From contig JAZBQD010000014.1 of NCBI GenBank assembly GCA_036583965.1, positions 43,333,490-43,397,489 on the forward strand: a stretch of 64,000 nt of DNA. The letters are read 5' to 3'. The translations under genes and the position numbers were made by a program. Position 1 is the stretch's first letter. Each line of letters begins with the position of its first letter. This document shows positions 23,942 through 38,300 of the stretch, in pieces. This stretch comes from Prunella strophiata. Lineage: Eukaryota; Chordata; Aves; Passeriformes; Prunellidae. The notes beneath the pieces are model-generated. The model did not search any database. It was not told the DNA's origin and saw nothing but the letters and a program-made list of their open reading frames with translations.

Positions 23942-24753
23942 TGTTAATAATATATCCCTTGGGGTGGATTAGAGAGAAATGACACTAAATGATCAGCAGG
24001 TTTATTTCAGAATGATTTGGTTGAAATGGAAAGGAGGTGTTTAGCCATTTTGCTTATTATCTGTAGAAATACAGCAATATAAAAACATAAAAAATAACAC
24101 TTAGGAAAATGTATAAGGAAAAGAAGGGAAGAGAAAAAGAAGATAAGAGTACAAAGATACCACCACCAGTGGACCCAACAATGAGATTGCTTTCAAAGTC
24201 AGTTGGTAGATGTGATGGTCTCAGTCTTGATCCATCAGGCATGGGGGAAGGCCACAGAACACAGGAGTTCAGTGGGTTTCTAGAAGTTTATGTTTATGGA
24301 ATGTCCAGGTACCCCCCTTGGGCAGGGTAGACAGTTTTATACCCTCTGATGCAACACTGGGTATCACATGCAGTCCTCTGTTGGAAGGCCTCAGAAATTA
24401 GTCTGGAGGCACTTTGGGGGTCTTTGAGACATGACATGACAGCTGCCTCTCACATCAGTGTGGCTGAGCCAGTTATGCCCCATCAGAGGGGACCTAGGTC
24501 TACATGGGAATGTCCTGGAACTTCCCCAGAGGGGAGATTTCACATCTGAGCCAGTTGTGCAAGGGAGGACATTGGCATGGTAAAAGCACAGTCCCACCAG
24601 GCAGGATCTGCTTCTTTCCTTACCTGCCTCAAACTCCAGTGTGCAGCCTCTGGTGGTGAGTGCTCACACCCTCTGCACTGGGGCTCTTACCTGTCAGCAA
24701 ATGTCCCCTGCTTTTGCAGAGGCTGATCATTTGAGTCATTATAACCCTTAACA
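23942..24753 (-). mobile_element. Candidate solo LTR of an endogenous retrovirus, minus strand
   Basis: Read on the minus strand the unit starts TGTTAAGGG and ends TATTAACA, a perfect six-base terminal inverted repeat with the retroviral TG...CA. In order on that strand it has a 400-base upstream part, a TATA box (GGGTATAAAACTG, plus-strand about 24331-24343), and an AATAAA signal (plus-strand near 24001-24006) about 60 bases before the end. This order (U3, TATA, R, poly(A) signal, U5) is that of an LTR. No internal gag/pol/env sequence or partner LTR is visible, so it would be a solo LTR. Flanking five-base target duplications are not clear (GTTCT versus TTTCA), so the boundaries need checking. 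Confidence 0.5.
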
Positions 24754-27700
24754 TTTCAGTCTCTCACACCTGTTGCAGACAGAAAATGAGATTTGTTATC
24801 CAGGTGAGTTCAGGAGCTCATTTCACTCCACTGATTCAAGGTGGGGATGCTTTTGCCAACACTTGAGGCTCTGCTTGATGACTGGATCAAGTGTTACATC
24901 TGTAGTTTGTGAGGGGTGGCTTGGAATTCTGAGAGCTGCTCCAGAACAATGTTTTCTGGTTGTGCAGACAAAGAAACATATCTGCAAATTTTAGAAAAGT
25001 AGTCTGAAGTTAGAAAATTTCAGAAATTCTAAAAATCCTCTCCAACCTTGGCCTTACTGCAGACTTTTTCATGTGAAAGAACCTTCTGCTGTACCACACG
25101 GTAAAGTAAAAAAAAAACAAAAATAAACACAGGTGGTAGAGGCAGGGAAAAAAGCTCTCAGAGAAATTGGTGCATTTCTCACTTATTAGGACATTTCCTT
25201 CATTTTCAGCATAATTTATTCTGTTTCAGCCACATGGTTTCTGCACATTTCCTTTGAAACCTCTGTAATTCTTTTTGGCAGAGATCCGAGGCAATACAGT
25301 GCAGTCTCATCTGGGAAGAGTATCCTAGGAAAGTGTAAATATCACAAAGCTGTAAGGAAAATAAAAATTAGTATGTTAGCATTGAAGGGCTTGAAAAAAA
25401 ACTGGACTAGATCAGAGATGAGTGAAATCACCTCACCAGGCAAGGTGGAGGAGGAGGAGGAGGCTGGTGTCAGCCCATCCTGTGGGCCTGGGAGTGGATC
25501 CTTTCTCAAGCCGCTGGAACTCGTCAAACGCCCTTTCTGGTGGACTCTCCTTTCACAGATGACTGATTTTTAACTCAATTATAATAAGAGTGAGACATGA
25601 ACTCTCTCCTCAATGGAATCCACCCAGGAGACAGAAACTGTGACTGAGGAGTCAATTATTTGGAGATTACTAAGGCAAAGCTCTGAAATATGTTTTGGTC
25701 CGTCCAATTGCTACAGGATCATTCACTTCCCCAGGAGAGAACTCCAGCACGAACAAAGCACACAAGCTGCTCAGTCAGACCAAATCTGGGGCTTCAGCAA
25801 GGGCTGAGCACCAAACAAACACCATGAGTGCCTTGTCCACATCCCTCACAGTGCCTCTCAAATCCCATCAAGCTGACAGGTCTGGGTGGTGCAACGATGT
25901 GCAGAGACATTTGCTGAAGTCCCAAGGCAGCCTGGTCACATTAGCAAAGCATCCTGGCTGGCCTAATTAAAGAACTGGAGCTAATGAGGCCAGCCACAGC
26001 ATCATATTGATTAGATGGTAAGGACAAAGTCCTGACATCTAGATTTGCTAGTGGGAAAACAGAGAACTGGGCTTGCATGATTTACCTGGGTAAATCAGAG
26101 CCTCTATTCCCTGTCACTGTCAGCATGGCCCTGCTCCCCAGTGCTGTCTTCACACTGACTTCAGTGCTGCAATGCAGTTTTTTTAAAATTTAATAGTATC
26201 CAGAACTCAACAGTCATCTCCTTGTTTTGTGGGCACAGTTCCTGAAATAAGATTAACTTTGTCTCCAGGGGTTGCTTTCCAGCCAGCAAACCAAAAGTTG
26301 CGCAGGAGAATGAAAACAAGGCAAAGGGAGAACAAAAATCAGGCTGTGTTGCAGACTTTCAATTAATGATACAAAAATACTTCAGGGGTTTTGGGGGGAA
26401 ATATTTAAACCCACAGATTAGGATATTTGTATTCAATCCCTCCATATTCTCCATATTCATCTAACTGCAAAGAGCTGATGATTTGCAGCCTGAGGCCATT
26501 CTCGAGTATGCAGATTGCACGAATCCACCTCCCAGTGGATCCTACCCCACAGCCTTCTCTGTCCAGAGCCATCCTGCAGCACAGTGCCCTGACAGAGCCC
26601 TGCTCTGCAGACTTGGCTCTGAAGATGACAGCCCAGCTAGAGTAACCTCAGAGGATCCATGCTCCCACTAGTTCTTTGTGTGGCCTCCATTTGCCACTTC
26701 CATTCTCATCACCTAGGACATTTCAAAAGGATAGATTCTTTTTTTTTTCCTTATATTATTCTAGAGGGGCTGTAAGAATGTTAATATTTATGGGTCTGAC
26801 TAGCTGTGAAATCAGACTTCTTCATATCGTGGTGTAACCATTTTGAAAAAATTGTTTCAAGGAAAAGTGAATCCCAAGGTTCATGCAGGGCTGAGAAAAA
26901 AGGGAATATTTTATCATCTATGATCTTTCTGATCAAAGCAATACCAAAAGCATTTCTCCGTCTGCAGAGAAAAAACTGAGGAATGTGGAGTAGGCAGAAA
27001 AACTAATATTACATGTGCCTTTTGAATCTACTTCACACCCAGGAGAAGGGACAGCCCAGCCTTTCAGTCTGCAAGTATGTGCAGGCATCTACATTTATCA
27101 TGCTGTGAACTTCTCTATTTTATTCCATTTCAGTCTGTAAAGAAATGCAAATGGACTGACTAAGCCAAATTATTGTATTCTCCTCTCCCTCCATGGAAAG
27201 GATGTCAGAGCTGTTTTACTGGAAAGCAGACGAGAGGGGGCACTCATAGATTTCCTACATCAGGGCTTTGCTTTATGCTGTGTTGGTAGGAAATGTATTT
27301 GAGAGAGTCCTTGTTGGAAAAGGTTCCAGGAAAAATACTAAATTAACACCACAAAGAAGCTGAAAAATTTGTCAGAAAGGGAAAGAAAAAAAATAGGGGT
27401 GGGTGGGTAATGTAGGAGGACGCCCTGGCACACCACACCAGAAGCCCTGACCCCATAAATCTGCTTTGGTGGGAGGATGGAATGCTGCAGGAGCAGGGCT
27501 GGAAGTGAAGATCCTATGGCAGTGAGAAGAAGGCTGGGTCCAAAGTGTTGTCCAAGCAGTGAGCTAAAGCTGGCCTCAGGCCCCTTGCAAGAATTTACAT
27601 TTGCACAGTAATGAAAAACTGCACGATAGGGACTGAAAGGAGCTGTAAGAGATACAGCTTGTAGGGCAGTCCTCATTTTACTAATTAAACATTTTGGATT

Positions 27701-28926
27701 GCCTACACAGGGTCACTTGGGAAAGTTAAATAAATCAATCAGCTAAAGGTGTGAAGTCAATTTATGTAAGTTATAGCATATTCAAGCTGCATATGAATGG
27801 TTTCATTCAGGGTAAATGGCCTTAGATTACTGCAGCTTAATTTTCTAGATTAGCAGAAACAAAATATGTTTTGATAGCAAAGTAAAACAAGATGGAGGGA
27901 GAATAATCATCCAGTTAGTAGCTTAGCCCTGCATCTATGGTCCCTCTTTGTTTTTAGCAGCAGAAAATCCAAAGCTACCTAGATAGACAAATAAAGTTTA
28001 CCATGCATTATAAATATCGTCTAACAACCCTGGCTGCCAAAGGCTGTAAGGAGCAGAAGGTGTGTTACAACAGCAAGTACAAACCTCACAGTGTTTGCTG
28101 TGCCCCCACCAGTCCCTTCTGCTGCCCATATCACTCCATCAGCAACCCACTGGAGCTGAACCATATCCCTGCTGCAAACAGTGGAATCCAGTAACTATGA
28201 AATAATTTCTAACTAACACAGCTTAACTAAGTTACCAGAGACTGGTATCATCAGAAACATAACTGCTTTATTAAAGACTAAATTCATTTGCCCAGTTAAG
28301 TGAAATATCAGTCAATCAAAAGCTCTGCCTTGCTCAGTGAACTTCCCTTCTCTGCCCTTCACTCACCATTGGAGTCTCTTCAACTTCATTTTGAACCAGT
28401 AAGTTGAGCCATGCTTGTGTCTGTTTTGCCTCTTGTAGGCTTCTCCCATTAATCTCATCATTGCACCAGGCTCTTCAAGACTCTGCTGTAAAAATTAAGA
28501 ACTTCTGGTGTTGCAACTAAATAAGGGAAATCAAAATCAGGTAATTGTCTCAGGTAGGCATGTATTAATGGACACCAGTTTCTGAATTGTACCTGTGTAT
28601 CTGCTTCACAAGGAAACCTGAATTGTGACTTCCAAAAACCATCTGTTCCCTGCTACATCTTTGTAGACTGCCCATTAAAACCAAGACTGGGATTTTTCTA
28701 AGCAAGTGAGTTTCACTGGTCACTTTAGACACCTGAATCAAATCACCACCTGAGGGTGAAATTGGGTTAGATAAGGAAATATTGCACAGCATAGATGTGA
28801 TAGCATTATAGTTCTGAATTTTTTAAACTACTGGCCATATGAGAATGGATTTTTCATTGAACTCCTTTAATGTTGAAAATAAAGTCCTACTGCAAATTTT
28901 TCCCGAGAACCTCCTAGCTACAAATG
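24754..28926. other. Intergenic, no gene recognised
   Basis: No gene or repeat family recognised. There is a short GGA-rich patch near 25446-25462 and a T tract near 26739-26748. Open frames are short and unsupported. Confidence 0.55.
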
Positions 28927-29325
28927 TGTTAACATCTGTGGGGGGTAGTACTGAAGGTAATTTCACCCCCTAAAGAGTTGCAGCTGTTCTGATTACTAAG
29001 ATTTGGAACAGGTGTGCCCTTAATAGGGCACAGGTACATCCAATGACATTGACTAGTATAAAAGGAGGGATCAGGAAGAGAGGAGAGATAGAATTCAGTT
29101 AGCAGTGCTGTGGTGAAGAAGGAGGATGGAGTCAGCACTGCAAGGAACAGAACTTGTGAAAAGGTATGGGACTTTCTATAGCAAGATAACATTTCAGAGC
29201 TTGCTGTTATAACTACTAATTTTTTCTGTGTTGATAATGACAAGCATCCTCAAGGGTCGCATTTTCCCTTTTGAAAAAGGAAAAATATCAGGCTAGATTT
29301 AATAAATTTCTGACCTATTTTAACA
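28927..29325 (+). mobile_element. Candidate solo LTR, plus strand
   Basis: The unit begins TGTTAACATCTGTGGGGGG and ends CCTATTTTAACA, so TGTTAA/TTAACA form a perfect terminal inverted repeat with TG...CA ends. A clean TATA box (TATAAAAGG, 29057-29065) sits about 130 bases in, after a G-rich stretch and a CAGCTG box, and an AATAAA lies near 29300. The layout is that of a retroviral LTR (U3, TATA, R, poly(A) signal, short U5). No coding retroviral sequence adjoins it. Flanks AAATG and GGATG share only ATG, so a target duplication is not proven. An isolated cellular promoter is the alternative. Confidence 0.5.
29057..29065 (+). promoter_or_regulatory. TATA box of the LTR candidate
   Basis: TATAAAAGG matches the strong TATA consensus and lies in the expected position inside the LTR-like unit. 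Whether it is active is unknown. Confidence 0.5.
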
Positions 29326-32300
29326 GGATGGGTTTGGAAATGTGTTGTTGAATGGAGTATTACACATCTCTATGACTATTAGGGAACTTCCACAGGAGTG
29401 TGAAAATGGGAGAGCAATCCAATGAGAAAATTAAAGCATTGTAGTAACACTGAGACATTTGGTGCACTCACTTTAAAAATGAGGGAGACTCCTGTTAGGG
29501 GAGAAAAGTCAGGCTGAAATTATATTACTAAAACTTAGAAACCCCAAATGTGGCCTAAAAGGATACAGAACTTCAAGTCCCATGGTTCTATTCCTGTTTT
29601 AGAGACTATTTGTATTCTCCATATAACACACTTGCTGTGTGAGGCTGATTAGATATCCTGCATAAAACTAAGATGTTACTAAACACATGAACCACTTAGG
29701 AAAACCATAAACAGTATTTAAAACAAAAATCTTGTGGTGGTTGTGTATAGTCTTTGCACTAATCTAATATGAGAAGTGCTCTATCCTTAATTCACCCTTT
29801 TCCCCCAATAAACTGGTAGAAGTGTTATACAATACAGCATTTTTGTAGTAGAAGACAGCTGGGTTGGGGCATACAAGCTCTATCATGTCACCTAATTAAT
29901 AATTAGGCTAGTTCTCCATTTTATCTAACAGTTGGGTGCTAATATCATTGTTATTGCTGTAAACTCCCATTGCCTTGAAACCACAGTAAATAATAGCAGA
30001 AATATAATTTATTACCAAAAAACCCAACATTTGAAATGCATTTGTGAATGACTTTTCCAGGCATTCCAGCAGTGAACCTGCTCCTTGATTCAGGGAGAGT
30101 TCACTCAATTCAGGAGCCTACTAGCTTAAAAACCATCTTCTAAACCAGGTCTGGGGAGAATGCTTCAAAAGACTTTATGGGAGAACAAGATCATTCCATG
30201 CTAAGCAATCAGGAGGATTTCTGGAGAACAGAATTTGCATCTGCTGAAACATATCTAAGGGATGAGGTTAAGAAACCAAAACAGGACCAAACCAGAAGTC
30301 TTTAGATTCCATAGAGAAATTACTTTTCTTATTCCTATAATTGCCTGCAGGAAATCAACAAAATAATAATGTTATTTATTTGTTTGGGTTTGAGGACAGT
30401 TAGTTGCCATTTAAAACAAAGATATTTTAGAAATACTTATACCCTACACACAGGCATCTTTAAGGATTTATGTCCCTGCTTCCAGGCAATTAGCTTTCTA
30501 CGATCTTCTCTTCAGCACTTGCTAAGATTTTTCTTTGGCATTTTCACTCAGTCATGGACTTGCTGGTCTTCATAGCACCGTCTTCTGGTCTTCCAACCCT
30601 GTAACACTGGAGCTATGTTCTTGGTGCCACAGACCCTCTAGTTTGCCCAGAGTTTAGCAGTGTATGCTTGAAAAGCTACCAGAAGTGCAGGTGCAGCACA
30701 GCCTTCCCTGGGAGCTGGTGGCTCAATGCAGCCGTGCTCTCACTCCTCATGGCTCTCTGCCTCTGGCAGCCTCTCTCATGGTGCCATGCCCATCTCCTTT
30801 TGATTCAAGAATGACAGAAGAAGGTTTTCAGAGCCCTGTTGACCTGCTGAAGTTCAAGTCCTGGGAGATGGTAGCCCTGAGACTACAATTCCTCAGGCTT
30901 GGTTTCAGCTGCAGCAACAAGTAGAACCACAGCAATTTTCAAGAAGAGAGAGACCGAAATATCTTCAGCAGGGAAGTAACACAAAAAGGTGGTTAAATCC
31001 TTTACAGCATAGCTAAATGACTATTTGGAGAAGTAGAAACCTTTTCCCCTAAGAATTTCTTCAGGTTAAAGCCCTGAAAAGTCACAGTCAACCAGCTGGA
31101 GAACCATGGAAGGTCCTAGAAGTTACTGCAATGGATCTACTTTTTAGCTTTACTCAACCTTCAGCCTTAGGTATGCAACAGTCCTTCTCAGAGCTTAAAT
31201 TTATTTCCTCACAGTTTTGTCCTATCCTACAAATTAGACATTTTAAGGAATTAAAAGATGGGAAAGAAGATATAAAAAATTAAGCCACTCACAATAAGAC
31301 AAGTGTCTCCATTAGCACTATGTTTATTAATATATTTGCACAAAAACAACAAAAGGAAATTTGCAATACTGCACACAATGTTTTAAATGCTATTGTGAAA
31401 GCAGGTCCAAAATGTTCAATCTTCTTAAGCAGCAGTTGAAACAGGCTTTAAATTAATCAGGATTCTTAGAAATTCTAATAAGAAGGGAGTAATGAAAAAC
31501 AGCTGCACCCAATCCCTATAAAAACCTTCAAAAAGAAGGGAATTAAGTGATAATGCTGGTAGAAGGGCATATCATCACAAGATGGTCTCCTGCTGCTACA
31601 AAATGCCAGAGCAAGACCAAGTATTTTTCCAAGGAGAGATAATTATGATGAGCCTCAGCCCTGTTCTCAGGGGCTTGACTTCCCCTCTGTGGCATGGTGA
31701 TAGAGCTCTCATTTGGGTAGTCTTTAAATTACTGAACACTGATAGAAAGAGCTTCCAGTTCTAATGCTTATTAGAAGAGGTATTCAAAACATCTCTTCCC
31801 CCACTATAGCAATTTGTGTGAGAAGGATGTGTTTCCAAAGAATGGCTTTGTAAAGGAGGGGGAATAGAAATGAAAATAAAATATATGCGTAAGTGTTGAA
31901 GCTCCTCTGAACTGTAGACTCAATAAAGTTAAATTACAGCCCAGTATTGGTGAAGGAGAAAGTATCCCACAGAGAGGCAGGATGTTAAGTCTGGTCTCAG
32001 GAAACCAGTTGTCTGCACAAAAAATCCCTTGTGGAATACCAAGAGATGATGCTAACAGGTTCTAGTAGTATTTCAGCAAAAAATAATGTAATATTTTGGC
32101 AAGATCAATGGTGCAACAAGGTGATATTATACAACACCAGTAGTTTAGGAAAAGAGAAAGAAAGGAAGGAAGAAAAAGACTTAATTTTTGCATTACTCAA
32201 AAAATGTTAATTGAGGCTGGGTTTTTTTTTTTTGGTTTTAGGTTTTTTTTTACAAAGAAGCAGTCAGATCTCAGTAACTCCCCTTGCTCTGGGTGATACA

Positions 32301-35300
32301 ACTTCTGAGTGTCCCCCAGGACAGGCAGACTACGCAGCCCATGGTGGAGCTGCAAGATCAAACTGATCTCCATGAGTTTATAGCAACTTCCCCCAAAACT
32401 TATGGATTTATGCAACACTGACAGCCTGCAGCTGCCAAGTCTCCCTTACTGAACTGACACTTATAATGTCCACTCAATTTAATGTCCACTGAGATTTAAT
32501 CACCTGGAAACTGAGGTCTGTGTTTTGCTCAAAAGGACTTTTGAAGTCTGTATGAAAATATTTGCACATGGGACTTTTAATCTCATATTTTTGCCCTGGA
32601 ACAAATTGCTTAACTTTTGTTGTCTTCAGTTTCTGTGGTTATAATATTGTCTTAATGTTCATAGCTACCCTGGAGAGTCTGTGAATGAGGAGTTCAGGGC
32701 TCCCATGTGGAAATGTGCTATTGCATCAGATCTGCTGCTCCTCCTCTAAGCCAAGTCATCCCCACAGGAGATTCCTCTGGGTAGGAGACATTGCATAGAG
32801 ACACACATCCAACATTCCTACAGATGCTCATTTATTTCCTCTCTGATCTAATGATATGGCAAAGGTAAATCTCACCATCAGTTATCTGCACAAAAAAAGG
32901 AGTTAAAGCAGTAAGATTTTTGCTTGCCTTGACAGTGTGTAGAGACAAATAGAGGTACAGGCACAACAGAGGGGCATCAAATTCATCTTATGGGGAGGCT
33001 GCTAAAACTACCTCAGTGTAAGGTCTCAGCTTTCTCCATTTGCTGCCTTCTGCAATCCCAATGTCTATCATTTCCCAAGATAGCTAAATGCCATACCCTG
33101 AAAAAAAAGGCCTGATAATGCAAATGTAGTTAGCAATGACAAGTCATTCTGAGGACCCTGTAAGAGTCATAAACATGTTTGTTTTAGTTGGGGTGGGGTA
33201 GGGTTTGTAGTGTGATAGAGCAATGAAAACAGCCCCAATAAACAACTCCTCTCATCTCCTGCTCTGACAGCCCCTTTCTCAAAGCACCAATATTACCCAC
33301 TTAGAAAATGGATTTATGCCAAGTTTAAAGCATTTCTTCTTCTTTCAGCACACCAGATGGTACTAAAAATTCAAAATATTTCCTACAACAGCTGTATCTT
33401 TGACAACAAAATTAATACAAGCCTGAAATACCACTGTTGTGTGTAGGCCATAATGACCACACTCCTCAGTTTTGTGTCTAATGTAACAAGGCATTTGATA
33501 GTTAAAAAATATATCTGATCAACTCAGTATTGCGTCAATCATGTGACTCTGTCTGGGTGTTCAAACCCGGCTGCAAAATTTAGTGCCTTTGTAGTTTAAC
33601 AGCTGGTCTGATAAGAATGTAAAATACACCTTTCCCTAGAGCTATAATAAATGTGTTAACACTTTCTTACAACCAACACTTTCCTACAACTCATCATTTT
33701 CTTGCCCCAAGATCCCTCTTTATATATTTGATGACATAAATCTTTTAAGCTGATTTTGACCAGAAGCTAACTTCCCTTACTCTCTGGTATTGGAACTTTT
33801 GAGGAACATAAGGAGAGGTGTTTTTTTTTTTTTCCTTTGGTGTTTAAAGAGGAGGAGGGAGGAGGTGGAATACTTTCAGTTCAGACAAAACAAAAAATGA
33901 AAATGATGGTGATTGCAATTTCCATCTCCTTAACACAAATGTGCACAGTAAGGTTTTTTAATTATCTATTTTTTAGATTAGATATGACATGCAACCCTTT
34001 AGTATTTTAAACAGTGTGGTGGCTTTGGTATGTCCTGAACAGTGAGCAATAAAAGAAGGAAACATAAAAATAAAACTGAAGTCAAGTAGTTTTCCCATCA
34101 AAAGAGCATATTACCCAAACACTGTAATGAACACAATTCTATCTGCATATGTTTCTACATGTATGTGAACATTCTTGCTGCTAGCATGTGAACATCTGCT
34201 AAAAAATTCAATTAAGAGTGCTGCGAAGCAAGAAATTACTGTTAGTTCTTGTTGTAGAGAGGGAGGATGGAGGATGGTGTGATGCTGGACAAAGCCCAGT
34301 CTTGTTTTGTGAGACACTGAGCCACCTCAACAAGGAGTTTTACATTCCAAAGTTGTGTAAGGCCTGAGGCACATGGAGGAACTACAATGGGAACAGACAG
34401 TAAAACCCCAGGACCTGAGCTCCAGTCATCCTTTTCCCAGTCAGACCTTGCCTGGGTAGGTGAGCACTGCCTTCCCCACCTCCATGTGACTCTTTACTCC
34501 CTGACAGTCACTGATCTCTGCTCTCCCAGAGGCACCTTCCTTGCACAAATCACTCCTCTCCATTTCCTGCAGTGCAATTCCCACCCTCATCTGTGGGATT
34601 CCCTTACCCCTGGGACTCTAGTCCTCATTCAGCACAAGCATGTGCTTGCACAGACCACCTGGCATTGGAATGATGTGGTAGAACTGGCACAGTCATGCTG
34701 GACATGGAGGTGGGAAGCACATGGTTTTTATTATATCTAGTGCTACAGCTATTTTTAACCATCTTCCTTTTTGCACAACTGCAATGCTGTCATATTAGTT
34801 CAGTTTACTTGAAAATTAACATTCAAAATATTACTCAATACAAGTGCTCCCATTTAAAAATTTTAAGTAATAAACTCTTACATTAAATGTGTCTGGTTAT
34901 AAATGAAAATTTTTGTGCACCTCTTCAAAAAATATACTGTCCAAATTGATGAGGCAAATGTGTGTGACCTTATCAGACATGAACAGAGGGTTTTACTCTA
35001 GGTAAATCTCTAAAGTACTTTATCTAGAAAGCTAAATTATTTATCTAGACATGTAAATTTATCTAGAGGTCTCTAAATACCACAAGGGTGATGGCTTTCT
35101 GCCCCTCCTCAAATAGAATGCATCCCCACAGTCAGTTCAATTTCAAGATGTGTATGACTTCTATGCCCTGGTGATCAACTGAGCAGGATCAGAACAGACT
35201 TCTCTGATCTATGCTGAAGATTGAGCTGATCTTGGAGGCTTAGAGTCATCCTTGTTTTCCCACCCCTGCAGAGCCACACAGCTTATTCACTGTCAGTCAG

Positions 35301-38300
35301 GCAAGAGCTGGCCCACTGTGAAGATACAGACCTCTTTTAATTGAGGTAAAGTAATTTTAAAGCTACACTTAGGAAAGAATTCTCCAAAGGACCCATTGAA
35401 TCTCCTTTAATTTTTGGGGAAGAAAACAAACAGATGATCTCTAAGCAGGATTTCTGAGCTCTGTTGTGTTATTTTGCATTTGGCCAAAATTTACTTGCAG
35501 TTACTTATTTCCATTTCCAAGAGCCCAACTCTCTCACACAAATCCCTGTTAATGACACACATTTGTAGAGCACTAAAGGAAGTTAAAGGGATGCCCACAC
35601 TCTTGGTTAAGCCCCATCTTAGCTTCTGATTTGAAGTCAAACAAACTCCTCAACCTCTGAACTCCAGCTCTGCCATCCTGCTTTCATGGTGCCTGCTAAG
35701 CAAGCAGGAGCCAAGCATCAGCAAAATGCCAGCCTGTCCAGGAGAACTTCCCATGTGGACAGCAAGGTGTGCTAAAGCTCAGCCAATAGTAGCCATGGGG
35801 CAGCAATTTCCTCTGAAAATTCTTTCAGTTGTATCTATTTCAGCCCAGTGCAAAGCTGAAAGGGTCAATATGGAAAGCGCCAGTGCTTTATGCTAATACT
35901 TTTGGTTTTGCACAAGAATTAAGATTATTGAAAAAGGTTGAAAGAATTACTTTAAAATAATTTTTTTCCATCCTTCTTGGTAAGACTTTATTCCTAACTG
36001 TGCACTCACTCAGATAAAACCAGAGTAATTCAAGTGATGCATCAGCCAAGGCTCTGGACTCACTATTTGAACAGTCTCAGAAGCCAGTGCTTTCATTAAA
36101 ATTACTTCCTTCTTCAACACCAACTCTGGTACCCAAAACAAAAGCCTGTGCATTTGAGAGATTCCTAGAAAATCATCTATGCTTCCCTAAGTCTGTCCCT
36201 GTAAGTCCCTTTCCCAGCCACAGCACATGCATAATCACCATGGCTAACCAATTATTCTGGAAGCGTGTGTGATTCCCAGACTGTCAGATTTTCGTGGTTT
36301 GAGATGTTGACATACAGCTCCAAGCTGAACACTTTCAGCCCTAGGATAAAGCACATAAAGGAGAGCAGGGTGGGTTTAGTACACCTGTTCTCCATCCATC
36401 CACCATCTTTAGACTTGAGAGAAATTCACTGTAGACTCCCAGAGGTAAAAGGCAATGAATGAAGTCACTCCACAATATTTTATTTTGCTGCTAAGATACC
36501 GTAAGGTTGAAGGAAAGCTGACACCAGGAAAGGTTACACAGGCATCCCAGGAAAGAGCTCAGGAAGCAGGGAACACTGCCCATATACTTCTAATGCATTT
36601 CTAGCTAAGCTCCACACATTTAATATCTTGCCCTCCATCAAAAAGATTTATGATGTTTGATAGCAAATGGTATTGCCAAGAGGCTGTGCTGCAGGAACAC
36701 TATCCTTGTGGTGTCATGCAATGACACTGCAGGAATAAATGATCTCGCTCCCTCTCTGCAGTAAGTGCTCACAATCTCAGAGAAATCCATTTACAGAAAG
36801 AGATCAGAGCTGCAGATTGGGGCACACCACATCTGATGAGCAGTATGAGACTGCAAATCCCATCTCCTTCTCCTGTGAGCTGGTGGAGGCCCCAGCTTTG
36901 TTATTCTGATTTGTCTCTGTCACTCTGCTGTCCTTGTTCTCTTTAAGGTCCAGCCTGGAACTTTCCTTTACAATCCTCTGATGCTTTTACATTCCTTTAA
37001 CACTAATTTTGTCAAAACCAGAGAATAACTATGTGTACTTTAGATGTCTTCATACAATTCAGGAGCCACAGAGATGTAAACTGCATCATGTCCATCTATA
37101 TTTGTCTGGCTTGCTGCTTGCTGTGTCTTGCTAGTTTTCATCCTAGTCCTGAATGTGTTCTTGCTTTTACTGCTTGTTCTATCACACTTTGTGCCAATTA
37201 TCTGCAACTTTCTGTCCCCAAAGCCAGGATTCACCCTCAGCAGTGGCAGAGCACAGAATTTATTATCCTGTATAACCAGAACTATGCAGAAAAAAGCTCT
37301 CTTTAGAGGACATCATGCAGGCTGGAATGGATGTGCATGGCCAGTTAAGAACTACTCAGGGGTGAAATGTCTTTTCAAAAGTACTGAAATCAAGTGGCTG
37401 CAATGCTGTGGTCATTTGTACAAGATGAAAAACAAGAATATTTTCCTGACAATTGGCTGAAAACTAGCAGCATCACTGACCACATACCAGTATCCTCCCA
37501 GAAGGGGAATCTGCCTGGGAAAAGTGTTTTTTGAGACAGAACACATCTGTCAGAGCAGCAGTTTGCCTTGGACAGTGCCACACTTTTCCCTGTAGCAGGT
37601 TAAGTCATCATAACAGAAGGTCATGATCTCCAGTGTATTTTCTCCAACTGCTTCTATTTATTTCTTTTGCTAGTGCTCTACAGTCCACTCTTGTTTTAAT
37701 CATGATTATCTTGAGATCTCCTTTTCCACAGCAATGTCTGAAAAAATCCGTGGGCCTGGTGCCTCCATAGCCACAGTACTATCTTTCAAATGCCCTTGAA
37801 CCTTTAGTTCCTTCCCCACAGTGACCGTGATGTGTCCTTAGCCTTGCTAAGGTGACTGCACAAGGGAGGGATTTTTGCAGGTCAGTCTGTGTGAGAATTT
37901 GGAATGAGGAGTCTATTCTTATCTCACTTAGTGGGTCACCTTGGAGGAGTTTGTTCCCTGTCCTATGCTTCACTCTCCTCATATGTTGGAAGAGATATTT
38001 AATATGTCTTGATGAAAAGCAATTAGCTAAGCTGTAACACAATTTCCCCTCCTAATTATCTGTCAGCCTGCTGTCTGCTGAGAGAATGTTCAAGCTATGT
38101 GCTCTCATGCTTGCAGGTGCACTGAGGCACTATTTATTTTTGTTTTTCTTAGCCTCTCTCTTATACTTTTTGCACAGTTTTTGTGCTCTTAGTCTTCATA
38201 AAAAATGGAACATAATACTCTATTCATCCTAAGTTCCATCACAGTGCTCTTCACAGAAAAAACATTAATTATCAAAGAAATAGCATTAGAGTTTTAATTT

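Noticed and set aside
36711..36727. Hairpin GTGTCAT-gca-ATGACAC
   Set aside because: The seven-base stem with a three-base loop is short enough to be chance in 64 kb, with no flanking feature.
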